A DNA stretch of 5,979 nt from an uncultured Gammaproteobacteria bacterium (GTDB lineage Bacteria > Pseudomonadota > Gammaproteobacteria > GCA-001735895): contig CALJQI010000350.1 in assembly GCA_937980285.1 (NCBI GenBank), positions 1-5,979 of the forward strand, read 5' to 3'. Within the stretch, counting starts at the first letter, position 1, and each line of letters begins with the position of its first letter. The notes beneath the pieces were generated by a model, which did not search any database, was not told where the DNA came from, and was given only the letters and a program-made list of their open reading frames with translations. Shown one piece after another: positions 1-5,460 of the stretch. A program made the translations under genes and the position numbers.

Positions 1-143
1 CAGTTGGCGGCTACCGACAGTCGCTTGTGATAGCAAAACCTGGGAATCACAATATTGTTTTCGTCGGCGACGTCGATCAACAGGCGCCCGGGCTGGGTTT
101 CGATTTCCTGACCGTCTATCGTGACTGTTATGTTATCGCTCAT
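1..143 (-). CDS. nuoG: NADH-quinone oxidoreductase subunit G, 5' part (runs off the left edge)
   Basis: NuoG is the large iron-sulfur subunit of the NADH-oxidising arm of complex I and passes electrons from NuoF/NuoE towards NuoB. Only the first 47 complete codons are present; the window ends inside codon 48, whose first two bases (TG) fit the expected cysteine. The visible part begins MSDNITVTIDGQEIE and is the start of the N-terminal plant-type ferredoxin domain. The motif FCYHKRLSVAAN (residues 36-47) is the family's first binding loop for the 2Fe-2S cluster N1b, with Cys37 as its first ligand. The ATG at 143 is the only sensible start: it sits 18 bases after the nuoF stop and the domain begins right after it. 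There is no strong Shine-Dalgarno sequence (only a weak GGA 13 bases upstream), so translation may depend partly on coupling to nuoF. The molybdopterin-like C-terminal domains lie outside the window. Confidence 0.95.
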   Translation of the reverse strand, partial: MSDNITVTIDGQEIETQPGRLLIDVADENNIVIPRFCYHKRLSVAAN

Positions 144-161
144 TGCAGGTTGTTAATCCGA

Positions 162-1442
162 TCAGGCTGCGTTATCGACCATCGAGCGCTTGTGCTCGAC
201 ATAGTATTCAAATTCGTGGCGGAAATGCTTGATGAAACTCCATACCGGCATCGCCGCGGCGTCACCTAGCGCACAGATGGTACGACCTTCGATCTTATGC
301 GACACCTCTTCCAGCAGCTGGATATCTTCCGCCTTGCCCTTGCCGTCGACGATGCGGCACAACATGCGGTAAAGCCAGCCGGTACCTTCGCGGCAGGGCG
401 TGCACTGGCCGCAGGATTCCGAGTAATAAAAGCGCGAAATTCGCTGTAGCGCCAGCACCATGTCGGTGCTTTCATCCATGACGATGACCGCGCCCGAGCC
501 CAGCATCGAGCCCGCCTTGGCGATCGAGTCATAGTCCATGTTACAAGCCATCATGACGTCGCCGGGCAGTACCGGCACCGAGGAGCCGCCGGGAATTACC
601 GCCTTCAATTTGCGGCCGTCCTTTACCCCGCCCGCCATTTCCAGCAGGTCCTTGAAAGGCGTACCCATGGATATTTCGAAATTACCCGGTTTGTTAAGAT
701 GCCCCGACATCGAAAAGCATTTGACCCCGCCGTTATTGGGGATGCCGAGATCGGCGAACCATTGCGCGCCGTTCTTGATGATCGACGGCACCGAGGCCAG
801 CGACTCGGTATTGTTGATCGTGGTCGGTTTGCCGTAGAGGCCGAAGTTAGCCGGGAACGGCGGCTTGTAACGCGGCTGACCCTTCTTGCCCTCGAGCGAT
901 TCCAGCAGCGCGGTTTCCTCGCCGCAGATGTAAGCGCCGGCGCCGAGCGCGCCGTACAAATCGAAATCGACGCCGCTGCCTAGAATGTTCTTGCCGAGAT
1001 AACCCGCCTCGTAGGCTTCTTTCACCGCGGCCTCGAATCGAATCGACGGTTCGTCCATGAATTCGCCGCGCATGTAGTTGTAACCGACAGTGGCGCCGAT
1101 CGCGTAACCGCAGATCGCCATACCCTCGACCAGCGCATGCGGATTGAATCTTAAAATGTCCCGGTCCTTGCAGGTGCCCGGCTCCGATTCATCGGAGTTG
1201 CAGACGACATATTTCTGTCCGGGCGCGTTGCGCGGCATGAAACTCCACTTGAGCCCGGTCGGGAATCCGGCGCCGCCGCGTCCGCGCAGTCCGGAAGCCT
1301 TGACTTCCTCGATCACGTCCTCGGGCGACATACGCTCCTGGTAGACTTTCTTCAGGGCCTGGTAACCGCCGAGACCGAGATAGGTCTCCATCGACCAGGG
1401 CTGATCGAACTGTCGGGTTGCGTAACAGACTTCGTTAGCCAT
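162..1442 (-). CDS. nuoF: NADH-quinone oxidoreductase subunit F, FMN/NADH-binding
   Basis: NuoF is the 51 kDa-type subunit that binds NADH and FMN and starts electron transfer in complex I, on the cytoplasmic side. The 426-residue product has the normal length. Seen in the sequence: the glycine-rich nucleotide loop GRGGAGFPTGLKW (residues 54-66), the FMN-region motif CNSDESEPGT (81-90), ICGEETALLESLEG (172-185), and the 4Fe-4S cluster N3 motif SCGQCTPCREG with Cys344, Cys347 and Cys350 plus the distant ligand Cys390 in TICALGDAAA. All four ligands are intact. The ATG at 1442 lies two bases after the nuoE stop and has a good GGAG Shine-Dalgarno five bases upstream, inside the end of nuoE, so the two genes are probably co-translated. 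The sequence matches the family end to end, with no sign of truncation or transfer. Confidence 0.98.
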   Translation of the reverse strand: MANEVCYATRQFDQPWSMETYLGLGGYQALKKVYQERMSPEDVIEEVKASGLRGRGGAGFPTGLKWSFMPRNAPGQKYVVCNSDESEPGTCKDRDILRFNPHALVEGMAICGYAIGATVGYNYMRGEFMDEPSIRFEAAVKEAYEAGYLGKNILGSGVDFDLYGALGAGAYICGEETALLESLEGKKGQPRYKPPFPANFGLYGKPTTINNTESLASVPSIIKNGAQWFADLGIPNNGGVKCFSMSGHLNKPGNFEISMGTPFKDLLEMAGGVKDGRKLKAVIPGGSSVPVLPGDVMMACNMDYDSIAKAGSMLGSGAVIVMDESTDMVLALQRISRFYYSESCGQCTPCREGTGWLYRMLCRIVDGKGKAEDIQLLEEVSHKIEGRTICALGDAAAMPVWSFIKHFRHEFEYYVEHKRSMVDNAA

Positions 1443-1444
1443 CT

Positions 1445-1951
1445 CTACTCCAGCGCGTCCAGGATTTGGTCGACCTTTTCCAGGGTCAGGTTTTCATGGT
1501 AGACGTGGTCGACCTGCATCATCGGGCCGCCGGCGCAGGCCGCCAGGCACTCTTCCTCGACTTTCAGGTAAATGCGTCCGTCCTCGGTACTCTCGCCAAG
1601 CTTGATGCCGAGCTTGTTCTCGACATGATCGACTATGTCCTGCGACCCCATCAGCATGCAGCAGATGTTGGTGCATATAGCGACGTTGTGGCGCGCAACC
1701 GGCCTGGTTTCGAACATCGAGTAAAACGACGCCACTTCGTAAACGTGGATCGCCGGCAGGTCGAGATATTCCGCCACCGCGTCCATCAGGTCGGTGGTGA
1801 GAAATCCCTGGTTCTGGTGCTGCGCCGCATTCAACGATTGCAGCACGGCCGAACGCTTGTGCTCGGGTGGAAACTTTGCCACCCAGTGGTCGATTGCTTC
1901 ACGGGTGTGATCATTGAGCAAATCGATTTTTGATAGGGTTTCGATAGCCAT
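1445..1951 (-). CDS. nuoE: NADH-quinone oxidoreductase subunit E, 2Fe-2S
   Basis: NuoE is the 24 kDa-type subunit that pairs with NuoF in the NADH dehydrogenase module and holds 2Fe-2S cluster N1a. The product is 168 residues, normal for the family. An N-terminal helical part (about 1-80, with EVASFYSMF at 72-80) precedes the thioredoxin-like domain. The cluster ligands follow the family spacing C-x4-C and C-x3-C: Cys93 and Cys98 in CTNICC, and Cys135 and Cys139 in EECLAACAGGP. An extra cysteine, Cys97, sits beside ligand Cys98, where relatives usually have Ser or Pro (recalled, not searched). The ATG overlaps the nuoD stop by one base (TAATG). The nearest purine-rich stretch (GGAG) is about 13 bases upstream, so translation is probably coupled to termination of nuoD. 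Confidence 0.97.
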   Translation of the reverse strand: MAIETLSKIDLLNDHTREAIDHWVAKFPPEHKRSAVLQSLNAAQHQNQGFLTTDLMDAVAEYLDLPAIHVYEVASFYSMFETRPVARHNVAICTNICCMLMGSQDIVDHVENKLGIKLGESTEDGRIYLKVEEECLAACAGGPMMQVDHVYHENLTLEKVDQILDALE

Positions 1952-3204
1952 TACCTGTCAATTTCTCCGAATACGATATCCTGGGTGCCGATGATGGCGA
2001 CCACGTCGGCCAGCATATGGCCCTGCGCCATTTCATTCATCGCCGACAGATGGGCGAAGCCCGGCGCGCGCACCTTGACCCGGTAAGGCTTGTTGGCGCC
2101 GTCGGAAACCAGGTAGACGCCGAACTCGCCCTTGGGATGCTCGATCGCGGTGTAAACCTCGCCTTCGGGAAGCGTGTAACCCTCGGTAAACAACTTGAAA
2201 TGATGGATCAGGCCTTCCATGTCGGCCTTGAGTTCTTCACGGCGCGGCGGCGCTATCTTGTGATTGTCGGTCAACACCAGCCCGGGATTCGCGCGCAGCC
2301 AGTCGATGCACTGGCGGATAATGCGATTGGATTGCCGCATTTCCTCGATACGCACCAGGTAACGGTCGTAGCAATCGCCGTTAGTACCGACCGGGATATC
2401 GAAATCCATGCGGTCGTAGACTTCGTAAGGCTGTTTCTTGCGGATATCCCACTCGACCCCGGAACCGCGCAGCATCGGCCCGGTAAAGCCGAGCTGGTAA
2501 GCACGCTCCTCGGAGACCACGCCGATTCCGACGGTACGTTGTTTCCAGATGCGGTTATCGGTTAGCAGGGTCTCGTACTCGTCGACATAGCCGGGGAAAC
2601 GCTTGATGAAATCCTCGGCGAAGTCGAGCAGGCTGCCCTGCCGGTTCTCGTTCAGGCGGTCGGCTTCTTTCTTGCTGCGCCAGCGGCTTTCGAGATATTG
2701 CGGCATGCGCTCGGGCAAATCCCGCGCCACGCCGCCGGGGCGATAATAGGTGGCGTGCATGCGCGCGCCCGAAACCGCCTCGTACATGTCCATCAGGTCC
2801 TCGCGCTCGCGAAACGCGTACAGGAACATCGTCATCGCGCCGACGTCGAGGGCATGGGTTCCTATCCACATCAGGTGATTCAGGATACGGGTGATTTCAT
2901 CGAACATGACGCGGATGTACTGCGCGCGCTCGGGAATCTCGACGCCGAGCAGTTTCTCGATCGCCATCACATAGCCATGCTCGTTACACATCATGGAAAC
3001 GTAATCGAGCCGATCCATGTAACCGATGGTTTGGTTATAAGGCTTGGTTTCGGCCAGTTTTTCGGTGCCGCGATGCAATAATCCAATATGCGGATCGGCG
3101 CGCTCGATCACTTCGCCGTCCATTTCCAGCACCAGGCGCAAGACGCCGTGCGCGGCGGGATGCTGCGGGCCGAAGTTGAGCGTGTAATTCTTGATCTCAG
3201 GCAT
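1951..3204 (-). CDS. nuoD: NADH-quinone oxidoreductase subunit D, 49 kDa-type
   Basis: NuoD lies at the base of the peripheral arm of complex I and, with NuoB, forms the quinone-reduction site; the fold is related to the large subunit of NiFe hydrogenases. The frame is open up to 3399, but the residues encoded upstream of 3204 overlap nuoC and look random. The ATG at 3204 gives MPEIKNYTLNFGPQHPAAHG and the standard length of 417 residues. A GAGG Shine-Dalgarno sits nine bases upstream. Signatures seen: GPQHPAAHG (12-20; His19 matches the quinone-site histidine of the family), HRGTEKL (44-50), DRLDY (64-68; Tyr68 matches the quinone-site tyrosine), and the C-terminal motif GTQDIVFGEIDR (406-417). 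The start overlaps the nuoC stop by eight bases (ATGCCTGA), which suggests translational coupling. nuoC and nuoD are separate here, unlike the fused nuoCD of E. coli. Confidence 0.97.
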   Translation of the reverse strand: MPEIKNYTLNFGPQHPAAHGVLRLVLEMDGEVIERADPHIGLLHRGTEKLAETKPYNQTIGYMDRLDYVSMMCNEHGYVMAIEKLLGVEIPERAQYIRVMFDEITRILNHLMWIGTHALDVGAMTMFLYAFREREDLMDMYEAVSGARMHATYYRPGGVARDLPERMPQYLESRWRSKKEADRLNENRQGSLLDFAEDFIKRFPGYVDEYETLLTDNRIWKQRTVGIGVVSEERAYQLGFTGPMLRGSGVEWDIRKKQPYEVYDRMDFDIPVGTNGDCYDRYLVRIEEMRQSNRIIRQCIDWLRANPGLVLTDNHKIAPPRREELKADMEGLIHHFKLFTEGYTLPEGEVYTAIEHPKGEFGVYLVSDGANKPYRVKVRAPGFAHLSAMNEMAQGHMLADVVAIIGTQDIVFGEIDR

Positions 3205-3934
3205 CGCTTTCGGCCTCGTCCTGAGCTTCTGGCTCATCAGCAAGGTAACGGTTGTCCCCACGTATGACTCGCGGCACCAACACCCTCGGTTCGATCGACA
3301 CCGGTTCGTAGACGACGCGCTCGCGTTCCGGGTCATAACGCATCTCGACGTGGCCGACCAGCGGAAAATCCTTGCGGAAAGGATGCCCGACAAAACCATA
3401 GTCGGTCAGGATACGACGCAAATCGGGATGGTCGCTGAACAGGATGCCAAACAGGTCGAAGGCTTCACGTTCGTACCAGTCGGCGGATTTCCAGATTCCG
3501 GTTACGCTCGGTATCACCGGGAAGTCGTCATTGGCGGCGAACACGCGCAAACGCAAGCGCTGGTTATGGGCATAGGAAATCAAATGGTAAACCGCGGCAA
3601 AACGCCGGCCCTGGCTGGACAGCGATTCGAGCTCGTCGCCGAACTGCAGCCGGCCGCTGCTGACGCCGTCGGCGACGCCGCGGCTAAAACCGCCACGGCT
3701 GGCGTCATCGGTTTGCCACTCGTCGCGACCGAACTGCGAATAGTCGACGCCGCACAGGTCGACCAGCTGCTGGAATTGAAATTTCTCTTCGTCGCGCAGG
3801 CGGGTGGCGACATCGAGCAGGTTGTCCGCACTGACTTCCACGCTCACCTCGCCAAAGGCGAGGCTGACCGAGTCCGCGGTTTCACCCAGCGCCGCACGCA
3901 ATGCTTCCGCCAATTGCTGTTTCGGATTCGACAT
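3197..3934 (-). CDS. nuoC: NADH-quinone oxidoreductase subunit C, 30 kDa-type
   Basis: NuoC is a cofactor-free subunit of the complex I connecting module that packs against NuoD. The frame is open up to 4039, but the earlier part overlaps nuoB. The ATG at 3934 is one base after the nuoB stop (TAATATG) and gives MSNPKQQLAEAL and 245 residues. The family signature WYEREAFDLFGILFSDHP (153-170), followed by DLRRILTDYGFVGHPFRKDFP (171-191), is complete. Residues about 72-111 are an insertion (GFSRGV at 82-87, rich in Ser, Gly and Asp) between two conserved strands. Related insertions occur in Xanthomonas-type NuoC and it is absent from shorter homologues (recalled). The last 14 residues are strongly acidic. 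There is no clear Shine-Dalgarno, so coupling to nuoB is likely. The first ~70 residues are less conserved in this family, but the start is fixed by the junction. Confidence 0.96.
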   Translation of the reverse strand: MSNPKQQLAEALRAALGETADSVSLAFGEVSVEVSADNLLDVATRLRDEEKFQFQQLVDLCGVDYSQFGRDEWQTDDASRGGFSRGVADGVSSGRLQFGDELESLSSQGRRFAAVYHLISYAHNQRLRLRVFAANDDFPVIPSVTGIWKSADWYEREAFDLFGILFSDHPDLRRILTDYGFVGHPFRKDFPLVGHVEMRYDPERERVVYEPVSIEPRVLVPRVIRGDNRYLADEPEAQDEAESDA

Positions 3935-3935
3935 A

Positions 3936-4412
3936 TTAGCGGGCAATGGTGTTGGTACGTTTGATCTTGCTTTGCAGCTGCAAAATACCGTAAAGCAGCG
4001 CTTCCGCGGTGGGCGGGCAACCGGGCACGTAAACATCAACCGGCACCACGCGGTCGCAACCGCGAACCACCGAGTAGGAATAGTGATAATAACCGCCGCC
4101 GTTGGCGCAGGAGCCCATCGAAATCACCCACCTCGGCTCCGCCATCTGGTCGTAGACCTTGCGCAGCGCCGGCGCCATCTTGTTGACCAGGGTGCCGGCC
4201 ACGATCATGACGTCGGACTGGCGCGGGCTGGGCCGAAAAATAATGCCGAAGCGGTCCAGGTCGTAGCGCGCGGCACCGGCCTGCATCATTTCGACCGCGC
4301 AACAGGCGAGCCCGAAAGTCATCGGCCACATCGAACCGGTACGGGCCCAGTTGATCAGTTTATCGAGCGAGGTAGTGGCGAAGTTCTGCTCGAAAACACC
4401 TTCTATTCCCAT
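3936..4412 (-). CDS. nuoB: NADH-quinone oxidoreductase subunit B, 4Fe-4S cluster N2
   Basis: NuoB (PSST/20 kDa type) holds 4Fe-4S cluster N2, the last iron-sulfur centre before quinone, next to NuoD. The frame is open up to 4724 inside nuoA, but the true start is the ATG at 4412. It gives MGIEGVFEQNF and 158 residues, the usual short-form length, and has a strong AAGGAG Shine-Dalgarno seven bases upstream. Cluster ligands are all present: the adjacent pair Cys37-Cys38 in FGLACCAVEM, Cys102 in MGSCANGGG and Cys132 in VPGCPPTAE. Cys119 (RGCD) is a common non-ligand position. The signature from GCDRVVPVDVYVPGCPP (118-134) is textbook. The start overlaps the nuoA stop by ten bases (ATGGGAATAG). 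Identification is certain; nothing unusual is seen. Confidence 0.98.
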   Translation of the reverse strand: MGIEGVFEQNFATTSLDKLINWARTGSMWPMTFGLACCAVEMMQAGAARYDLDRFGIIFRPSPRQSDVMIVAGTLVNKMAPALRKVYDQMAEPRWVISMGSCANGGGYYHYSYSVVRGCDRVVPVDVYVPGCPPTAEALLYGILQLQSKIKRTNTIAR

Positions 4413-4759
4413 TCGAGCGCTCCTTTTTTCCATTCGTAAATGAAGCCGATGACCAGCACGGCGAGAAAGATCGCCATCGCCAGCAGCCCGAAGGTGCCGA
4501 CCTCGTCGAGCACGATTGCCCAGGGAAACAGGAAGGCAATTTCGAGATCGAAAATAATGAACAGGATGGCGACCAGGTAGTAGCGAACGTCGAATTTCAT
4601 GCGGCTGTCTTCGAAGGCTTCGAATCCGCACTCGTAAGGAGAGTTTTTCTCGGCATCGGGACGCGACGGTCCCAGCAGCTTGCCCAGGATAATGAAGACC
4701 GAACCCATGAACAAAGTGACGCACATGAAAATCAGAATCGGTAGATAATTACCTAACAT
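4403..4759 (-). CDS. nuoA: NADH-quinone oxidoreductase subunit A, membrane subunit
   Basis: NuoA is the small three-helix membrane subunit (ND3 type) at the joint between the peripheral and membrane arms of complex I, near the quinone entry site. The 118-residue product shows three hydrophobic segments at about 4-28, 58-80 and 88-108. The loop between the first two carries the family signature SPYECGFEAFED (40-51) with the conserved Cys44. The second helix carries the conserved acidic pair in FDLEIAF (Asp71, Glu73). It is the first gene of the nuo operon: upstream are 164 bases without a gene that carry a sigma70-type promoter and then the secG/tRNA terminator. The ATG at 4759 has an AAAGG Shine-Dalgarno nine bases upstream. 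The stop lies inside the start region of nuoB. Confidence 0.98.
   Translation of the reverse strand: MLGNYLPILIFMCVTLFMGSVFIILGKLLGPSRPDAEKNSPYECGFEAFEDSRMKFDVRYYLVAILFIIFDLEIAFLFPWAIVLDEVGTFGLLAMAIFLAVLVIGFIYEWKKGALEWE
4420..4425 (-). promoter_or_regulatory. Shine-Dalgarno of nuoB inside nuoA
   Basis: AAGGAG on the minus strand, seven bases before the ATG at 4412. It is the strongest ribosome site in the operon and lies within the last codons of nuoA. It decides the nuoB start against the in-frame upstream ATGs, which would give a non-homologous N-terminal extension. Confidence 0.85.
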
Positions 4760-4768
4760 GGATCGAGA

Positions 4769-4777
4769 CCTTTCCCC
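4769..4777 (-). promoter_or_regulatory. Shine-Dalgarno of nuoA
   Basis: GGGGAAAGG on the minus strand, ending nine bases before the nuoA ATG at 4759. Of this, AAAGG is the likely pairing part. It supports the 4759 start, the only start consistent with the N-terminal transmembrane helix. Confidence 0.7.
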
Positions 4778-4801
4778 GGGAAGCCTGCTCTAAGTTTGCG
4801 A

Positions 4802-4821
4802 GCGCCAGTCTATTGTGGCGC
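4802..4821. promoter_or_regulatory. Short dyad over the nuo -10 element (possible operator)
   Basis: GCGCCA at 4802-4807 and TGGCGC at 4816-4821 form a perfect 6-base inverted repeat with an 8-base spacer. The centre (4811.5) falls on the -10 hexamer. A repressor bound here would block RNA polymerase. The repeat is short and could be chance; no known operator consensus was recognised. Confidence 0.3.
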
Positions 4822-4835
4822 CTATATAGTGTCAA
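4807..4835 (-). promoter_or_regulatory. Probable sigma70 promoter of the nuo operon
   Basis: On the minus strand there is a perfect -35 hexamer TTGACA (4835-4830), a 17-base spacer and a -10 hexamer TAGACT (4812-4807, four of six matches to TATAAT). Transcription would begin near 4799-4801, giving a leader of about 40 bases before the nuoA ATG. The site lies in the only gap between the upstream terminator and nuoA. AT-rich sequence upstream (TTTTAATG blocks) could act as an UP element. Inferred from the sequence only. Confidence 0.7.
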
Positions 4836-4869
4836 GAATTCTCCTGTCGACAATAGAGCTCACATACCA

Positions 4870-4901
4870 AGCATTAAAATTCCATCGTCAGAGCATTAAA
4901 A
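4870..4901. repeat. 10-base direct repeat upstream of the nuo promoter
   Basis: AGCATTAAAA occurs at 4870-4879 and again at 4892-4901, exactly 22 bases apart (about two helical turns). On the minus strand it reads TTTTAATGCT and lies about 70-100 bases upstream of the predicted start. The spacing would place both copies on the same DNA face, as in tandem activator sites. No regulator is recognised, and an AT-rich coincidence is possible. Confidence 0.4.
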
Positions 4902-4923
4902 AACCCGACAATTCCTGGTCGAC

Positions 4924-4953
4924 AAAAAAAAGACCCGGGCAAGCCCGGGTCTT
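4924..4953 (-). terminator. Rho-independent terminator after the secG/tRNA-Leu unit
   Basis: On the minus strand, AAGACCCGGG and CCCGGGTCTT form a 10-base perfect stem around CTTG. The stem is followed without a break by a run of eight T (4931-4924, the first two shared with the stem base). It begins ten bases after the tRNA 3' end. It should end the tpiA-secG-tRNA transcript and insulate it from the nuo promoter. On the plus strand the stem is followed by ATTTGAA and lacks a proper T-run. Confidence 0.92.
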
Positions 4954-4962
4954 ATTTGAATA

Positions 4963-5047
4963 TGGTGCCGATGGCCGGAGTCGAACCGGCACAGCTTTCG
5001 CCACTACCCCCTCAAGATAGCGTGTCTACCAATTCCACCACATCGGC
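4963..5047 (-). tRNA. tRNA-Leu (anticodon GAG)
   Basis: An 85-base class II tRNA. The acceptor stem GCCGATG pairs with CATCGGC, followed by discriminator A and an encoded CCA (4965-4963). The D region has the leucine-type run GTGGAATTGGTAGAC. The anticodon stem CTATC/GGTAG (with one T-G pair) encloses loop TTGAGGG, giving anticodon GAG, which reads CUC and CUU. A variable arm built on GGC-GAAA-GCT follows, then the T arm GCCGG-TTCGACT-CCGGC. It starts nine bases after the secG stop and is almost certainly cut from the same transcript. E. coli also has a Leu(GAG) tRNA directly after secG (leuU), so the link is old. In many relatives this tRNA separates secG from nuoA, as here. Confidence 0.97.
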
Positions 5048-5056
5048 AAATCCCGG

Positions 5057-5452
5057 TTACTCGGCCGGGGGTAAATCAGACTCGCCGGCCGCATCGCCGC
5101 CGCCTTCCACGGGCGGTAAGTCCTCACCCTGCTGCATGACACTGCCATCCGCGGCCGGCGCTGTTTCCATTTGCTGCGAAGTCACGCTGCCGGTTACGCT
5201 GTCTGGCGCCTCGCGGTTGCTGGAGAGGTAAGCCAGCGACAGGCATACGATAAAAAACAGGATCGCCAGAATCGTGGTCGATTTGCTGAGAAAATTCCCC
5301 GAGCCGCGAGCACCGAATACGGTCGCCGAAGCGCCACTGCCAAAGGCGGCGCCGGCGTCGGCGCCCTTGCCGTGCTGCATCAGGATCAGCGCGATCAGCG
5401 AGATCGACAGCAGCACCTGTACCACGAGTAAAATACTATTGAGATTTTCCAT
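5057..5452 (-). CDS. secG: Preprotein translocase subunit SecG
   Basis: SecG is the small inner-membrane subunit of the SecYEG protein-export channel and assists the SecA-driven step. The 131-residue product has two hydrophobic helices (about 5-25 and 58-77) around the conserved cytoplasmic loop LMQHGKGADAGAAFGSG (24-40), then ATVFGARGSGNFLSKST (43-59), which is diagnostic. After the second helix there is a 50-residue, low-complexity tail rich in Gly, Pro, Asp and Glu, with DLPP at 111-114 and again at 126-129. This makes it longer than E. coli SecG (110 residues). The ATG at 5452 is eight bases after the tpiA stop; the AGGAA ribosome site overlaps that stop (TAGGAAAAAAT). Co-transcription with tpiA and the tRNA is likely. 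Confidence 0.97.
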   Translation of the reverse strand: MENLNSILLVVQVLLSISLIALILMQHGKGADAGAAFGSGASATVFGARGSGNFLSKSTTILAILFFIVCLSLAYLSSNREAPDSVTGSVTSQQMETAPAADGSVMQQGEDLPPVEGGGDAAGESDLPPAE

Positions 5453-5460
5453 ATTTTTTC

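Noticed and set aside
1466..1933. A 155-codon plus-strand open frame covering almost all of nuoE
   Set aside because: Its length follows from the lack of stops opposite a GC-rich gene; the protein resembles nothing known.
2017..2565. A 182-codon plus-strand open frame opposite nuoD
   Set aside because: Antisense shadow of nuoD with no recognisable domain and no separate promoter or ribosome site.
3205..3399. Possible 65-residue N-terminal extension of NuoD
   Set aside because: It overlaps nuoC and has no family similarity; the ATG at 3204 gives the standard 417 residues and the usual start-stop overlap.
3191..3964. A 257-codon plus-strand open frame opposite nuoC and the end of nuoB
   Set aside because: It lies antisense to a certain gene, its translation matches no family I know, and it has the composition expected of a reversed GC-rich coding strand.
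4413..4724. Possible 104-residue N-terminal extension of NuoB
   Set aside because: The extra residues overlap nuoA in another frame and look random, while the ATG at 4412 has a strong Shine-Dalgarno and gives the standard length.
4930..4953. The CCCGGG hairpin as a plus-strand terminator
   Set aside because: Downstream on the plus strand there is no T-run, and no plus-strand gene ends here; the T-run is on the minus strand only.
4796..5020. A 74-codon plus-strand open frame across the nuo promoter, terminator and tRNA
   Set aside because: It runs opposite a tRNA and a terminator, has no ribosome site, and its translation is what tRNA complements often give.
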